Shown: positions 17,207-27,183, counted from the stretch's first letter. The stretch is 39,754 nt of DNA from an uncultured Lachnospiraceae bacterium (GCA_905236705.1 CAJOOZ010000081.1:1-39754); one strand, 5' to 3'. A program made the numbers and translations. The notes: a model not told the origin generated them from the letters alone.

Positions 17207-17989
17207 TCACACCATATGAAACGGACTTCGGGGAATATCCCCGATGATCCTGAGTGTGGGAAAATGTCTCTTTAAAAACTCTTCCATATAAGGAATAAAA
17301 ATTTTTTCCAGTCCGTAATGTCCTGCATCTATGACCGCCAGCCCGCGCTCCCAGGCATCGATCCCGTCATGATGTGATATATCACCGGTGATCAGAACCT
17401 CAGCCCCCCGTGCCAGTGCCTCGTCGATCATGGAGCTGCCGCTCCCCGGCAGGACCGCTGCCCTCTCTACCTCCAGTTCGCCGTTACCGAAAACCCTAAC
17501 GGCTTCGATCTCAAATTTTTCCTTAATGTAGGCTGCACATTCATCCAGACTCATGATCTGCGGCAGCCTGCCGCACCTTCCGAAGCCTTCCTTTGAAATA
17601 TCATCCTCAAAGGTCACTTCCAGCACTTCTCTTTGCTTCAGTCCCAGAACATCCGCTGCGGCATCAGCCATGCCCATCACATCGAAATTCGTATGCATCG
17701 CATAAAGACACATATCCCTTGCGGCAAGCTTCAACACCCTTTTTCCGACAAAATCCTCGGAATTCACTTTTTTCAGCCGTCCAAAGATCAGCGGATGATG
17801 GGTCAGGATCATGTCCGCCTCTGCGCGCATGGCATCTCTTACCACTTCCCCCGTGGCATCCAGCGCTATATATACGGTCGCCACATCCTTGTCCCTGCGG
17901 CCCACCAGAAGTCCGGAATTATCCCATTCGGCGGCATATTCGGGCGGAGACATTTCTTCGAGTTTCTGCAGGATCAGATCCAGTCTCAT
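17207..17989 (-). CDS. Nif3-like dinuclear metal-centre protein
   Basis: 260 residues of the Nif3/YqfO family, which form hexameric rings with a two-metal site; the physiological role is unknown, though some members have been called GTP cyclohydrolase I type 2. Metal-ligand motifs are ILTHHPLIF, MHTNFDVM, GDISHHD and DAGHYGLE. The PII-like insert of the long B. subtilis form is missing, so this is the short type. It starts three bases after the trmK stop, the usual pairing in Firmicutes. Confidence 0.92.
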   Translation of the reverse strand: MRLDLILQKLEEMSPPEYAAEWDNSGLLVGRRDKDVATVYIALDATGEVVRDAMRAEADMILTHHPLIFGRLKKVNSEDFVGKRVLKLAARDMCLYAMHTNFDVMGMADAAADVLGLKQREVLEVTFEDDISKEGFGRCGRLPQIMSLDECAAYIKEKFEIEAVRVFGNGELEVERAAVLPGSGSSMIDEALARGAEVLITGDISHHDGIDAWERGLAVIDAGHYGLEKIFIPYMEEFLKRHFPTLRIIGDIPRSPFHMV

Positions 17990-17992
17990 TTC

Positions 17993-18754
17993 TCAATCCC
18001 CCCAATAAGCAAGTGCTCTGTCAATTCCCTGTAGCTTGTCCTCTATCTGCTTCAGATCCCCCGATGAGGCCGGCAGCCTCTCAGCGATCCCTGTCAATTT
18101 GTCTTTTTCCGTTTGCAGGTATTTTTTCAGTACAGGATGCCTGCCGGTCAGCAGCTTCCTTCCATACAATGCAAAGATCTTCTCATCCTCTCCCGCCGGG
18201 ATCTCTCCCGTCCCGGGGCTGCCAATCTCCGGCCCGCAGCTTTCACCCCTGCGCTCTGCCAGCATGACGGTATAATACTTGCCACCCTCATACACCATAT
18301 CCTCACGGGTGATGACGTAGCCTGCCTGCGGCAAAAAAGTGCGGACAACCTCCCAGCCGTTCTGGGGCTGAAGCACCAGTCTGCCGGGCAATACTCCCCG
18401 CATCTGTGCGTCCTTCAGGATATCCGTGATCAGATATCCTCCCATGCCGGCAATGATCCCGCAATCCGGTATGCGACCTGGCGTGATATGTGCAAAACCG
18501 CCTGCAAGCACCGTTTCGATCCTGTCCGATAATCCGTATTGCAGTACATGTTCTCCTGCCCGCTGCAGCGGTCCTTCTCTCACATCGCTGGCAATGACTT
18601 CCTTGGCCAGAGAGCGCAGGATCAGCGTAATGGCGATCCATCCGTGATCGCAGCCGATATCGCAGACCAGACCATAGGGCCTCGGCCCTGCCGGCTCCGG
18701 CTCTGCCAGCTTCACAACGGCAGACAGGCGATCGGATAGTTTCGGCTCTTTCAT
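17993..18754 (-). CDS. trmK: tRNA (adenine-22-N1)-methyltransferase
   Basis: 253 residues. An SAM-dependent class I methyltransferase that makes m1A22 in tRNA. The N-terminal Rossmann domain has VCDIGCDHGWI (SAM loop) and a later GMGGYLI, which is the NPPY-like position of this family. The C-terminal half is a helical tRNA-binding extension. Its ATG overlaps the last base of the rpoD TGA, which implies coupled translation with the sigma factor. A long Gly/Pro/Ser-rich loop (about residues 180-200) precedes the C-terminal helices. Confidence 0.9.
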   Translation of the reverse strand: MKEPKLSDRLSAVVKLAEPEPAGPRPYGLVCDIGCDHGWIAITLILRSLAKEVIASDVREGPLQRAGEHVLQYGLSDRIETVLAGGFAHITPGRIPDCGIIAGMGGYLITDILKDAQMRGVLPGRLVLQPQNGWEVVRTFLPQAGYVITREDMVYEGGKYYTVMLAERRGESCGPEIGSPGTGEIPAGEDEKIFALYGRKLLTGRHPVLKKYLQTEKDKLTGIAERLPASSGDLKQIEDKLQGIDRALAYWGD

Positions 18755-20163
18755 CAGTCCAGATAGTCCTTCAGTTTTCTGCTGCGGCTCGGATGACGCA
18801 GCTTTCTGAGAGCCTTCGCCTCAATCTGACGGATACGCTCACGGGTGACATTAAACTCTCTTCCAACCTCTTCCAATGTTCTGGCATTGCCGTCATCCAG
18901 ACCAAAGCGAAGCTTCAGCACTTTCTGTTCTCTCTCGGTAAGTGTGTCCAGCACTTCCTCAAGCTGCTCCCTCAGCAGAGTAAATGCCGCAGCCTCTGCC
19001 GGCACCGGAACATTATCATCCTGTATAAAATCTCCGAGGTGGGAATCCTCCTCCTCACCGATGGGAGTCTCAAGAGACACCGGTTCCTGTGAGATTTTGA
19101 GGATCTCCCTGACACGGTCCACAGGCATATTCATCTCCGCCGCTATCTCCTCAGGGGTTGGCTCACGCCCCAGCTCCTGCAAGAGCTGTCTTGACACCCT
19201 GATCAGTTTATTGATGGTCTCCACCATATGAACGGGTATACGGATGGTTCTGGCCTGATCGGCAATGGCTCTGGTAATGGCCTGTCTGATCCACCAGGTT
19301 GCATAGGTGGAAAACTTATATCCCTTGCGGTAATCAAATTTTTCAACTGCTTTGATCAGACCCAGATTACCTTCCTGGATCAGATCCAGAAACAGCATTC
19401 CCCTGCCAACATAGCGTTTGGCAATGGAAACCACCAGACGCAGATTTGCTTCTGCCAGCTTCTGCTTGGCCTGTTCGTCTCCCTCTTCCATCCTCTTGGC
19501 AAGTTCTATCTCTTCGTCCGCAGACAAAAGCGGAACCTTGCCGATTTCCTTCAGGTACATCCTGACGGGATCCTCGATATTGACACCGTCAGGAACGGAC
19601 AGGTCGATGTTTTCCACATCCACCTCATCCTCCTCGCTCAGCAGCATCTCCTCATCCGGCTCCTCATCGTCGCTGATCCTCAGCACATCAACGCCGTGTT
19701 TCTCAAGATGTTCAACGGCCTTATCAAGCTGGTCATCCTCCAGATGAAGTTCACCGAGAAGATCCACTACCTCCTGGTAGTCCATGACATTTTTCTTTTT
19801 CCTGGCCAGCTTGAGCAGATCCGCCAGCTTATTTTCAAACTGCACCTGAAGCTGCTCTTTTGCCTGTGCACCGTCTTCTTCGCTAATTTCCGCTTCCTCC
19901 TGCGGAGCCGGTTTCGGTGCTTTTGCGGCTTTTTTTTCTGCCGGTTTTTTCTCTGCGGACTTTTTCTCTGCCGGCTTCTTTTCTGCCGGCTTCTTTTCTG
20001 CCGCTTCCTCTTCATCTTTCTTTTCGACAGCAGCCGTCTTTTTTGAAGCCTTTTTCGCAGGCTTCTTTTCAGTTTTCTCCGCAGGCTTCTGTGCTGTCTT
20101 TTTGGTCTTTCCGGCCGTTTCTGCCTTTGCACTTTCCGTTGCGTTGGTCTTTTTTGTTGCCAT
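18754..20163 (-). CDS. rpoD: Primary sigma factor RpoD (sigma-A) with long Lys/Ala/Glu-rich N-terminus
   Basis: 469 residues, about 100 longer than B. subtilis SigA. Residues 1-90 are a low-complexity Lys/Ala/Glu/Pro tail with repeated AEKKP units. Region 1.1 follows ([20 protein letters not shown]), then region 1.2 ([11 protein letters not shown]), region 2 with the core-binding and -10-recognition helices ([29 protein letters not shown]), region 3, and region 4 ending in the -35-recognition helix ([31 protein letters not shown]). All functional regions look intact. ATG 20163 has AAAGGAGA upstream. It lies in the dgt-dnaG-rpoD block, a version of the classical sigma operon, followed by trmK. 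Many promoters in this window match its expected -35/-10 preference. Confidence 0.97.
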   Translation of the reverse strand: MATKKTNATESAKAETAGKTKKTAQKPAEKTEKKPAKKASKKTAAVEKKDEEEAAEKKPAEKKPAEKKSAEKKPAEKKAAKAPKPAPQEEAEISEEDGAQAKEQLQVQFENKLADLLKLARKKKNVMDYQEVVDLLGELHLEDDQLDKAVEHLEKHGVDVLRISDDEEPDEEMLLSEEDEVDVENIDLSVPDGVNIEDPVRMYLKEIGKVPLLSADEEIELAKRMEEGDEQAKQKLAEANLRLVVSIAKRYVGRGMLFLDLIQEGNLGLIKAVEKFDYRKGYKFSTYATWWIRQAITRAIADQARTIRIPVHMVETINKLIRVSRQLLQELGREPTPEEIAAEMNMPVDRVREILKISQEPVSLETPIGEEEDSHLGDFIQDDNVPVPAEAAAFTLLREQLEEVLDTLTEREQKVLKLRFGLDDGNARTLEEVGREFNVTRERIRQIEAKALRKLRHPSRSRKLKDYLD

Positions 20164-20174
20164 TTTCTTCTCCT

Positions 20175-21977
20175 TTACATATCCAGTCTGATCCTGCCCA
20201 GCTGTTCCAGATCATTTTTATACGCCATGACTTCCGTGATCGGTGCTGTTTTTGAAAAAGCGTCAAAAGCACTGTTCTTCACATACAAAAGTGCCTCTCT
20301 GAAAGCCTCCCGATCCGCAGATTCCGGTGCATCCCCTGCCCGGCTTATGCTTCCCCTTGCATCTTCTTTGGCATGAAAGATCTCACCCACGACGCGCTGC
20401 TCCTCTTCATCCGTAAAGAAACTGATCAGTGCCGCAGGAGGTCTTTGTTCATCCTTTTCCAATTCCTCAAATATGATTCCGGCTGCCCTGTCAAATGGAG
20501 GAATCCCAAATTCCTCTTTTTTCAGATAGCCTCTTAGCTGTTGATACAATGCCGGATGCTCATACAGTACACCCAGTACCAGCTTCATGCTGCGGATCAG
20601 TTTTTCCTCGCGCCTTTGTTCTTTTCGGGCGGCGGCCGGCAGCGTCCTTGGTTTCTCATAAACCCGCCGGTCCGAATCCTCTGTCAGTCCTGCCTTAGCG
20701 TAACCTCTGACGGCATCTCTGAGGATACCCGTCTTGATCCCGTATTGCTCCGCCACTTTCTCAAGATAGTTTTCCCGCTCCATCTCCTGCGTAAAACCGC
20801 ACAGCTTTTGCGCCACCGCATTGTGGAATCTGGTCTTCTGATCCGGATCTGACAGATTATAGCTGCCTGCCAGTATGGCTATCTCGAATAAAAAACCGTT
20901 CTCTGCCTGATCCAGGCGCTTCTGAAACTCCTCTTTTCCCAGGTTCTTCATAAATTCATCCGGATCCTTATAGGGTTTCAGATCCAGTACCCTGCCGGAC
21001 AGGCCTGTTTCCCTGAGGATCCCCAGAGCTCTGAGAGCAGCTTTGACTCCCGCCGCATCGCTGTCATAGGACAGGATCACATTTTGGGTATATTTTTTGA
21101 TGACCTGTGCCTGCTTCTGGGTAAAAGCCGTTCCGAGGGATGCCACCGCCTGCGTGAAACCGGCCTGGTGCATGGCGATCACGTCCATATACCCCTCGCA
21201 CAGGATCAAATGATCCTTTCGACTCGTCCGTGCATAATTCAGGCCGTACAGATTCTGACTCTTATTAAATACTTCCGTCTCGGGGGAATTCAGGTATTTG
21301 GGCTCTCCATCCCCCATCACGCGTCCCCCGAAGCCGATGACTTTGCCGCGCACATCCATGATGGGAAACATCACCCTGTTCCAGAATTTACCCGACAGAC
21401 CGTATTTTTCGCTGAAATCCGCCAGTCCCGCAGCCTGTATCATTTCATCCGAATGACCTTTGGATCTGAGATAGGCAATGACCGCATTGCTGTTTTTCGC
21501 CGCATAGCCCAGCCCCCAATGCTGCATGGTCTCCGACGTCAGCTCCCTCTTTTGGAAATACTCCATTCCTCTGGCGCCCGAAGGATCTCTGAGCGCATAA
21601 TAAAAATAGGTAGCTGCGTCCTTGTTGACGGCCAGAAGCGCTTTCAGCCTCCGCTGCTTCTGACCAATCTCTCCGCCACCTGACTCCTCAGGCAGGGGCA
21701 CGCCCTCTTTTTCGGCCAGAAACCGGATTGCCTCGGGAAAGGAAAAATTCTCCATCTGCATCAGAAAGGTGTACGCATTTCCGCTGACGCCGCAGCCGAA
21801 GCAGTGATACATCTGTTTTTCCTCATTCACGGAAAATGAGGCGGACTTTTCATTATGAAAAGGACAAAGACCGAAATAATTGCTGCCCTTTTTTTTAAGA
21901 CTCACATAGCCGGAGACGAGATCCACAATGCTGCAGCGCTGCCTGATCTCTTCCACCAGTTCATCGGAATAATACAT
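20175..21977 (-). CDS. dnaG: DNA primase
   Basis: Makes RNA primers at the replication fork. 600 residues. The N-terminal CHC2 zinc ribbon is complete (CPFH and CFGCG, residues about 39-65). The TOPRIM core carries [18 protein letters not shown] and the LSYDSDAAG acidic motif. The C-terminal part is the DnaB-interacting region. It starts two bases before the dgt stop region and ends 11 bp before rpoD, so dgt-dnaG-rpoD look co-transcribed. Confidence 0.96.
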   Translation of the reverse strand: MYYSDELVEEIRQRCSIVDLVSGYVSLKKKGSNYFGLCPFHNEKSASFSVNEEKQMYHCFGCGVSGNAYTFLMQMENFSFPEAIRFLAEKEGVPLPEESGGGEIGQKQRRLKALLAVNKDAATYFYYALRDPSGARGMEYFQKRELTSETMQHWGLGYAAKNSNAVIAYLRSKGHSDEMIQAAGLADFSEKYGLSGKFWNRVMFPIMDVRGKVIGFGGRVMGDGEPKYLNSPETEVFNKSQNLYGLNYARTSRKDHLILCEGYMDVIAMHQAGFTQAVASLGTAFTQKQAQVIKKYTQNVILSYDSDAAGVKAALRALGILRETGLSGRVLDLKPYKDPDEFMKNLGKEEFQKRLDQAENGFLFEIAILAGSYNLSDPDQKTRFHNAVAQKLCGFTQEMERENYLEKVAEQYGIKTGILRDAVRGYAKAGLTEDSDRRVYEKPRTLPAAARKEQRREEKLIRSMKLVLGVLYEHPALYQQLRGYLKKEEFGIPPFDRAAGIIFEELEKDEQRPPAALISFFTDEEEQRVVGEIFHAKEDARGSISRAGDAPESADREAFREALLYVKNSAFDAFSKTAPITEVMAYKNDLEQLGRIRLDM

Positions 21978-21979
21978 GG

Positions 21980-22987
21980 TTATACTACCTGCCAGGATTT
22001 GGGAATATACAGCTCCTCATACACGGCAATGGCAAAACGGTCTGACATGGAACTGATATGATCGCAGACCGCCCGTTCCTTTTCCGTACCTTCATTGATC
22101 AGTTTTAAGTACTCCGCCGGAAGCTTATCTATATGCGAACAATAATGATCATATAATGTAGCGATCAATTCTTCCGCTTTTTTCTCTTCACTTTTTGCGA
22201 CCGGATTCTGGTATACCCTTTCGAACATAAATTCCCGCATGTCTTTCATAGCCTGCCAGACCTCATCCGACATGATGATATCATTTTGATCCATGCTGTT
22301 GGTTACGATATCGTGGATAAAAGAATCAAGCCGGTCCGAGAGCCTGTATCCGATCACATCTCCGATAGCTTTGGGAACATCCGCTTCCGTCAGGATGCCT
22401 GCCCTGATCGCATCATCCATATCATGATGGATATAGGCTATCTTGTCGGAGATCCTGACGATCTTGCCCTCCAGCGTAGCGGGCATTGACGATGTCTGAT
22501 GATTGCGGATACCGTCCCTTACCTCCCAGGTCAGATTCAATCCCTGACCGTCCTTTTCCAGCACTTCCACCGTCCTGACGCTCTGTTCACTGTGCACAAA
22601 TCCAAGGGGGCAGACCTTGTTCAGCACTCTCTCTCCCGCATGTCCGAAGGGCGTATGCCCCAGATCATGCCCAAGAGCAATAGCCTCCACCAGATCCTCG
22701 TTAAGGCGCAGCGCCTTGGCAATGGTTCTGGCATTCTGGGATACCTCCAGCGTGTGAGTCATTCTGGTTCTGTAATGATCCCCCTCCGGCGCCAGAAATA
22801 CCTGGGTTTTATCTTTTAACCTGCGAAAAGCCTTGCTGTGCAGGATACGATCCCTGTCTCTCTGAAATACAGGTCTGATATCGCATTGGGCCTCCTGCCT
22901 GTCCCGTCCTTTTGAATTGCGGCTGAAGGTCGCGTAGCGACTCAGATTCTGAAATTCAAGTTCTTCAAGATTTTCTCTGATCAGCAT
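21980..22987 (-). CDS. dgt: dGTPase-like HD-domain dNTP triphosphohydrolase
   Basis: 335 residues. Hydrolyses dNTPs to deoxynucleosides and triphosphate. The HD metal site is intact: RMTHTLEVSQ supplies the first His, and ALGHDLGHTPFGHAGE supplies the HD pair and following His residues. IAYIHHDMDDA is the fourth ligand block. ATG 22987 has GGGAGG upstream. It is the first gene of the dgt-dnaG-rpoD block, a common clostridial order. No confident promoter could be picked in the 230 bp upstream, which is shared with a divergent small gene. Confidence 0.92.
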   Translation of the reverse strand: MLIRENLEELEFQNLSRYATFSRNSKGRDRQEAQCDIRPVFQRDRDRILHSKAFRRLKDKTQVFLAPEGDHYRTRMTHTLEVSQNARTIAKALRLNEDLVEAIALGHDLGHTPFGHAGERVLNKVCPLGFVHSEQSVRTVEVLEKDGQGLNLTWEVRDGIRNHQTSSMPATLEGKIVRISDKIAYIHHDMDDAIRAGILTEADVPKAIGDVIGYRLSDRLDSFIHDIVTNSMDQNDIIMSDEVWQAMKDMREFMFERVYQNPVAKSEEKKAEELIATLYDHYCSHIDKLPAEYLKLINEGTEKERAVCDHISSMSDRFAIAVYEELYIPKSWQVV

Positions 22988-23138
22988 ATCATATCCTCCC
23001 CAAAGTCTTATTCTGCGACAATATCCAAAATCCTTTTTCTTCCGTGATTTTCCTCAAAAAATGAAAATAATCGACCAAAAATGTATAGATTGCACAATAA
23101 ATCGAGATTTGCTTTGTGCTTTTTGTATATTTTCATCC

Positions 23139-23156
23139 TTGAAAAAGATTTTTCAA
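23139..23156. promoter_or_regulatory. AT-rich 8-2-8 palindrome upstream of the small 83-aa gene
   Basis: TTGAAAAA-GA-TTTTTCAA, about 62 bases before the ATG at 23218 and in the divergent region with dgt. It could be an operator or the stem of a short leader hairpin. No convincing -35/-10 pair could be placed with it. Confidence 0.4.
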
Positions 23157-23217
23157 AGGAGCATAATCAGTATCGTAAACAGAAGAGAAAGAAGAACAAG
23201 ACGAGGAGGAGAACATT

Positions 23218-23469
23218 ATGAAAATCTACAACATCGAGAACACGAAAACTTTATTTGAGAAGCTGAGCGAGTGCAAAGGCGAGATCGATCTGGTGGGTGA
23301 AAACGGAAAGACCATCACTCTGAGAGAGAATGATAAAAACGATAACCTGAAACTGATCGCCGAGACCTTTGTAAACGGCACCATCAAGGAGCTGGAGCTG
23401 AACTTTGCAGACAGCACGGATGCACTTGGCGTATTCAAATATCTGAGCGGTATGTATAATGCAGCATAA
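23218..23469 (+). CDS. Small conserved-looking protein of unknown function
   Basis: 83 residues, soluble and acidic, and not recognised. ATG 23218 has GAGGAGGAG directly upstream and the codon use resembles the neighbours, so the gene is probably real. The chain alternates short strands and helices (IDLVGENGKTITLREN, then LKLIAETFVNGTIKELELNFADSTDALGVFKYLSG). This is suggestive of a small alpha/beta fold with no metal or nucleotide motif. It has no partner gene; a tRNA promoter starts seven bases after its stop, and no terminator lies between, so its transcript may run into tRNA-Leu. Confidence 0.7.
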   Translation: MKIYNIENTKTLFEKLSECKGEIDLVGENGKTITLRENDKNDNLKLIAETFVNGTIKELELNFADSTDALGVFKYLSGMYNAA

Positions 23470-23473
23470 AAAA

Positions 23474-23520
23474 GCTTGACACGCAACCACATAAATGATA
23501 TTATGTGTGTTGCGTCAAGC
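23474..23520 (+). promoter_or_regulatory. Consensus promoter of tRNA-Leu embedded in a 47-bp near-palindrome
   Basis: TTGACA (23476-23481), 17 bp, TATTAT (23499-23504) with a TGA extension: the best promoter in the window. The whole element lies inside an inverted repeat, 23474-23494 against 23501-23520, with about 19 pairs, two small bulges and a 6-base loop. The tRNA begins two bases after the repeat. Confidence 0.8.
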
Positions 23521-23522
23521 AA

Positions 23523-23606
23523 GCGGAGGTGTCGGAACTGGCAGACGAGCAAGACTAAGGATCTTGTGTTAGCAATAACGTGTGGGTTCAAGTCCCATCC
23601 TCCGCA
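23523..23606 (+). tRNA. tRNA-Leu (anticodon AAG)
   Basis: 84 nt with a long variable arm, as expected for leucine. The acceptor stem is GCGGAGG paired with CCTCCGC and the discriminator is A. The anticodon stem CAAGA/TCTTG encloses loop CTAAGGA, which gives anticodon AAG. The T-arm has GTTCAAG. CCA is not encoded. It reads Leu CUU and, if A34 is deaminated or unmodified, possibly more CUN codons. Confidence 0.93.
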
Positions 23607-23614
23607 CTACTTTT

Positions 23615-23651
23615 AAGGCTTTTCATCAGATGTGATGAAAAGCCTTTTTTT
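23615..23651 (+). terminator. Terminator of tRNA-Leu
   Basis: A perfect 12-bp stem (23617-23628 with 23633-23644), loop GATG, then seven T. It is one of the strongest terminators in the window, and separates the tRNA from the convergent ABC genes. Confidence 0.92.
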
Positions 23652-23692
23652 GTTGTAAAATGGGGTATAAAATGATGCAATGGACCCAGGCA

Positions 23693-25444
23693 TCAGGACA
23701 CGTTCCCGACCAGTTCTGCATAAAATCCGCCAAGTGCCATCAGACTTTCATGGGTGCCCTGCTCTACTATATTTCCCTCCCTCATGACAAGGATCCGATC
23801 GGCATTGCGGATGGTTGACAGTCTGTGCGCCACGATAAATGTAGTCCTGCCCTCCATCATTTTGATAAAGGCACTCTGTATCTTCATCTCGGTTCTGGTA
23901 TCTATGGATGATGTCGCCTCGTCCAGGATCAGCATAGGAGGCAGCGCCAGCATGACACGGGTAATGCACAACAACTGTTTCTGCCCCTGGGAAAGCATCC
24001 CTCCGTCCTCTTCGATATAAGTATCATATCCGTAAGGAAGCCGCATGATAAAGCTGTCTGCATAGGCAGCCCTGGCCGCTTTCACCATCTCTTCGTCCGT
24101 AGCATCCGGACGCGCCATTTTGATATTGTCACGGATCGTACCGCTGGAGAGCCAGGTATCCTGCAGCACCATTCCCCAGCAGCTCCGAAGACTCCGTCTG
24201 GTCAGATCGCGGATGTCTGTTCCGTCCACACTGATACTGCCGCTTTTTACATCATAAAACCGCATCAACAGATTGATCACCGTCGTCTTGCCACAGCCGG
24301 TAGGTCCTACGATTGCCACATTCTGCCCCGGGCTTACATGGACGGAAAAATCCTCTATGAGCTTTTGCTGCGGATCATAGGAAAAACGAACGCCGCTGCA
24401 ATCCACCCTGCCCTCTGCATCCGCAAGCTCCTTTGCCGCAAGGCTGTCGGCAGGCTGCGGTTTTTCATGGATGATCTCCAACACCCTGCCCGCACAGGCG
24501 ATGGCATTCTGTAGTTCCGTAACGACAGAGCTGATCTCGTTAAAGGGCTTGGTGTACTGGGTGGCATAGCTTAAAAATACTGCCAAAAGGCCCACGGTCA
24601 TTTTTCCCGAGATCACGGCAAAGCCACCGGTCAATGCTACCAGTGCGTAGACCACGGCATTGACAAAACGTGTACAGGGATTGGTCAGGGAAGAGTAAAA
24701 CAACGCCTTCAGGGAAATGTCAAACCAACGGTCATTGATCTCTTCGAACCGGCCGACCATCTCCTCCTGTCTCCCAAAGGCTCTGACCACCTTTTCATTT
24801 CCCAGCACCTCATCCACAAGAGCCGTCTGCTCACCTCTGACCTCGGACTGACTTTTGAACAGATCATAGGTATGCTTTGCGATATAGGAGGCAACAAACA
24901 GGGACAGCGGTGTCAATAATACCACTACCAGGGTAATGCTCCAGGAAAGTCTGAGCATCATCACAAGTGTGCCCACAATGGTAGCAACGCCGGTAAAAAG
25001 CTGGGTCGCGCCCATCAGAAGCCCGTCAGCGAGCTGGTCCGTGTCCGTCATCAGGCGGGATACCAGATCACCGACAGGATGTCTGTCAAGATAAGACAGG
25101 GGCAGGATCTGGATACGCTCAAAAGCATCTCTTCTGATATCCCTTACCACCTCTGTCGTTACGTTGTTGTTGATCACATTCAAAAGCCACTGCGCAATGG
25201 CAGTCAGCAAAACGATCACACCGATGCAGATCAGATATTTCATGATGGGCTTTATATCCGTCATCCCCGGCCTGAGCTGATCGATCACACGACCGATCAC
25301 AATGGGGACATACAATGTACCGGCCACGATCAGAACAGACAAAACCAGTGTCAGAATGATCATAAAACGATAGTCTGCAAGGTATTCCCACAAATTTTTC
25401 ATGATTTCCTTCTGTTGCCGGATCGGGAGATTTTTTTCTTTCAT
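23693..25444 (-). CDS. ABC exporter subunit with intact catalytic residues
   Basis: 583 residues: six transmembrane helices (about 30-320) followed by an ATPase domain. Walker A is GPTGCGKTT (about residue 380), the Walker B glutamate is present (LILDEATSSID) and the H-loop is VAHRLST. The signature is altered to LSQGQ. It starts within the stop of the upstream ABC gene (ATGA overlap). This pairing of an intact Walker B/His subunit carrying a weak signature with a degenerate partner carrying a good signature is typical of heterodimeric exporters such as TM287/288 or BmrCD. The substrate (drug, lipid or peptide) cannot be predicted. Confidence 0.92.
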   Translation of the reverse strand: MKEKNLPIRQQKEIMKNLWEYLADYRFMIILTLVLSVLIVAGTLYVPIVIGRVIDQLRPGMTDIKPIMKYLICIGVIVLLTAIAQWLLNVINNNVTTEVVRDIRRDAFERIQILPLSYLDRHPVGDLVSRLMTDTDQLADGLLMGATQLFTGVATIVGTLVMMLRLSWSITLVVVLLTPLSLFVASYIAKHTYDLFKSQSEVRGEQTALVDEVLGNEKVVRAFGRQEEMVGRFEEINDRWFDISLKALFYSSLTNPCTRFVNAVVYALVALTGGFAVISGKMTVGLLAVFLSYATQYTKPFNEISSVVTELQNAIACAGRVLEIIHEKPQPADSLAAKELADAEGRVDCSGVRFSYDPQQKLIEDFSVHVSPGQNVAIVGPTGCGKTTVINLLMRFYDVKSGSISVDGTDIRDLTRRSLRSCWGMVLQDTWLSSGTIRDNIKMARPDATDEEMVKAARAAYADSFIMRLPYGYDTYIEEDGGMLSQGQKQLLCITRVMLALPPMLILDEATSSIDTRTEMKIQSAFIKMMEGRTTFIVAHRLSTIRNADRILVMREGNIVEQGTHESLMALGGFYAELVGNVS

Positions 25445-27183
25445 ACTGCCTGCCCTCCCTGCATTGGCGCATTCTGGGAATCATAGATCTCCCGATATAC
25501 TTCACAGCTTTCCAGCAGCATCTCATGTTTTCCGCTGCCCACGATCCTGCCGTTATCCATGACCAGGATCAGATCGGCATGACTGATCGATGTCGTCCTT
25601 TGTGATACGATAAAGGTAAGGGGTCTGGGCTTAAGAGCGGCAATGGCATCTCTCAGTCTTCTGTCGGTGGCCATGTCCAGCGCCGAGCTGCTGTCATCCA
25701 GGATCAGGATCGGCTTTTTGCCCACAACCGCCCTTGCAATGGTCAGTCGCTGCTTTTGTCCGCCGGACAGATTTCTCCCGTTCTGCTCCACCATACCTTC
25801 AAGACCGCCCTTTGCGCTGACCACATCCGTCGCCTGGGCAATCCCGACAGCTTCCAGCATAGCATGATCATCCGCATGATCGTTGCCCCATTTCAGGTTG
25901 TCGGCTATGCTCCCCGCAAACAGTACAGCCTTCTGCGGCACCACCGCTATCATGGACAGAAGCTGCTGCTCGGTATAGTCCCTGACATCTCTGCCGTAGA
26001 TCTTGACGCTCCCCCCCGTTGCTTCATAAAAATGCGGGATCAGATTGACCAGCGAAGTCTTGCCGCAGCCCGTTCCTCCGATGATGCCGATGATCTGCCC
26101 GTCTGATGCACTGAAAGTGATATCACAAAGCGCAGCCTGTCCGGCCCCCTGATAGGTCAGGGAAACATTTTCAAAGGACACGGCAGCGGCTCCCTCTACC
26201 TGTTCCAAATAGTTAGCCTCCGTCAACTTTTGCGGCTCGATAGCAGGCATTGCCAGTGCATCGGCAATCCTGCGTGCTCCGGCCAGCGCTTTGTTGACGG
26301 TCACGATCAGATTGGCCAGTTTGATGAGTTCGATAAGGATCTGGGACATATAATTGTAGAGAGCCACCACCTGACCGTTTGTCAGTCTCCCACGCCCCAC
26401 CTGGACAGCACCCGTGCGGATCAGCAGGATGATCCCCAGATTAACGATCACATAGGTCAGGGGATTTAACAGTCCCGCCACCATACCGGTCTTTTTCTGA
26501 GCCGACAAAAGTGCTTCATTTTTGCTTCTGAACCGGCCGATCTGATCCTGTTCCTTGACAAAAGCCCTGAGCACTCTTACACCCTTGAGATTTTCCCGAA
26601 CCGTCTGGGTCAGGGCATCCACCCTTTTCTGAACCTGTTGCATCATGGGGATATGATAATTCATGATCAGAAAGACCGCCGCACTAAGGGCGAAGATCAC
26701 TGCCACAAACAGAAATGCAGACCAGACATCAATGGTGAAGGCCATGATCATGGCACCAAGCACCACAAAGGGGGAACGCAGCAAAAGACGCAATACCATA
26801 TTGACACCGTTCTGGGCCAGGGTGATGTCACTTGTCATCCTTGTGATCATGGTGGATGTTCCCATGCTGTCAATCTGCGTATAGGAAAATCTCTGCAGAT
26901 GTCTGAACAATGCGCTTCTGACTCCCGTGGCAAAACCAACCGCTGCCCTGGCGGCAAAAAACTGGGCAATGATCGACACCGTCAGCCCCACCAGCGCCAG
27001 AAACAGCAAAAGAGCCGTCATCATCACAAGGTATTTCCGGTTTGAAAGCCCCATGCCCTTGTCGATCATGGCTGCCACCACCAGAGGTACAAATAGCTCA
27101 AGAACTGCCTCCAGCATCTTGAAAACCGGTGCCAGAATACATTCTTTCCGATAGTTTTTCAGATATGGTAATAATCGTTTCAT
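25441..27183 (-). CDS. ABC exporter subunit with degenerate ATP site
   Basis: 580 residues: a six-helix exporter domain and an ATPase domain. Walker A GGTGCGKTS (about residue 372) and the signature LSGGQ are canonical. The Walker B Glu is replaced by Asp (ILDDSSSALD) and the H-loop His by Gln (VSQRTTS, about residue 526). It should therefore bind ATP but hydrolyse poorly at its own Walker site. The start is ATG 27183 with AAAGG upstream; a further 22 in-frame codons reach into the divergent promoter and are rejected. It overlaps its partner gene by four bases. Confidence 0.92.
   Translation of the reverse strand: MKRLLPYLKNYRKECILAPVFKMLEAVLELFVPLVVAAMIDKGMGLSNRKYLVMMTALLLFLALVGLTVSIIAQFFAARAAVGFATGVRSALFRHLQRFSYTQIDSMGTSTMITRMTSDITLAQNGVNMVLRLLLRSPFVVLGAMIMAFTIDVWSAFLFVAVIFALSAAVFLIMNYHIPMMQQVQKRVDALTQTVRENLKGVRVLRAFVKEQDQIGRFRSKNEALLSAQKKTGMVAGLLNPLTYVIVNLGIILLIRTGAVQVGRGRLTNGQVVALYNYMSQILIELIKLANLIVTVNKALAGARRIADALAMPAIEPQKLTEANYLEQVEGAAAVSFENVSLTYQGAGQAALCDITFSASDGQIIGIIGGTGCGKTSLVNLIPHFYEATGGSVKIYGRDVRDYTEQQLLSMIAVVPQKAVLFAGSIADNLKWGNDHADDHAMLEAVGIAQATDVVSAKGGLEGMVEQNGRNLSGGQKQRLTIARAVVGKKPILILDDSSSALDMATDRRLRDAIAALKPRPLTFIVSQRTTSISHADLILVMDNGRIVGSGKHEMLLESCEVYREIYDSQNAPMQGGQAV

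Noticed and set aside
23061..23258. 65-codon frame before the small gene
   Set aside because: No ribosome site, and it runs out of frame into the 83-residue gene.
23474..23520. Large hairpin considered as a terminator of the 83-residue gene
   Set aside because: No T-run follows, and it contains a consensus promoter for the tRNA.
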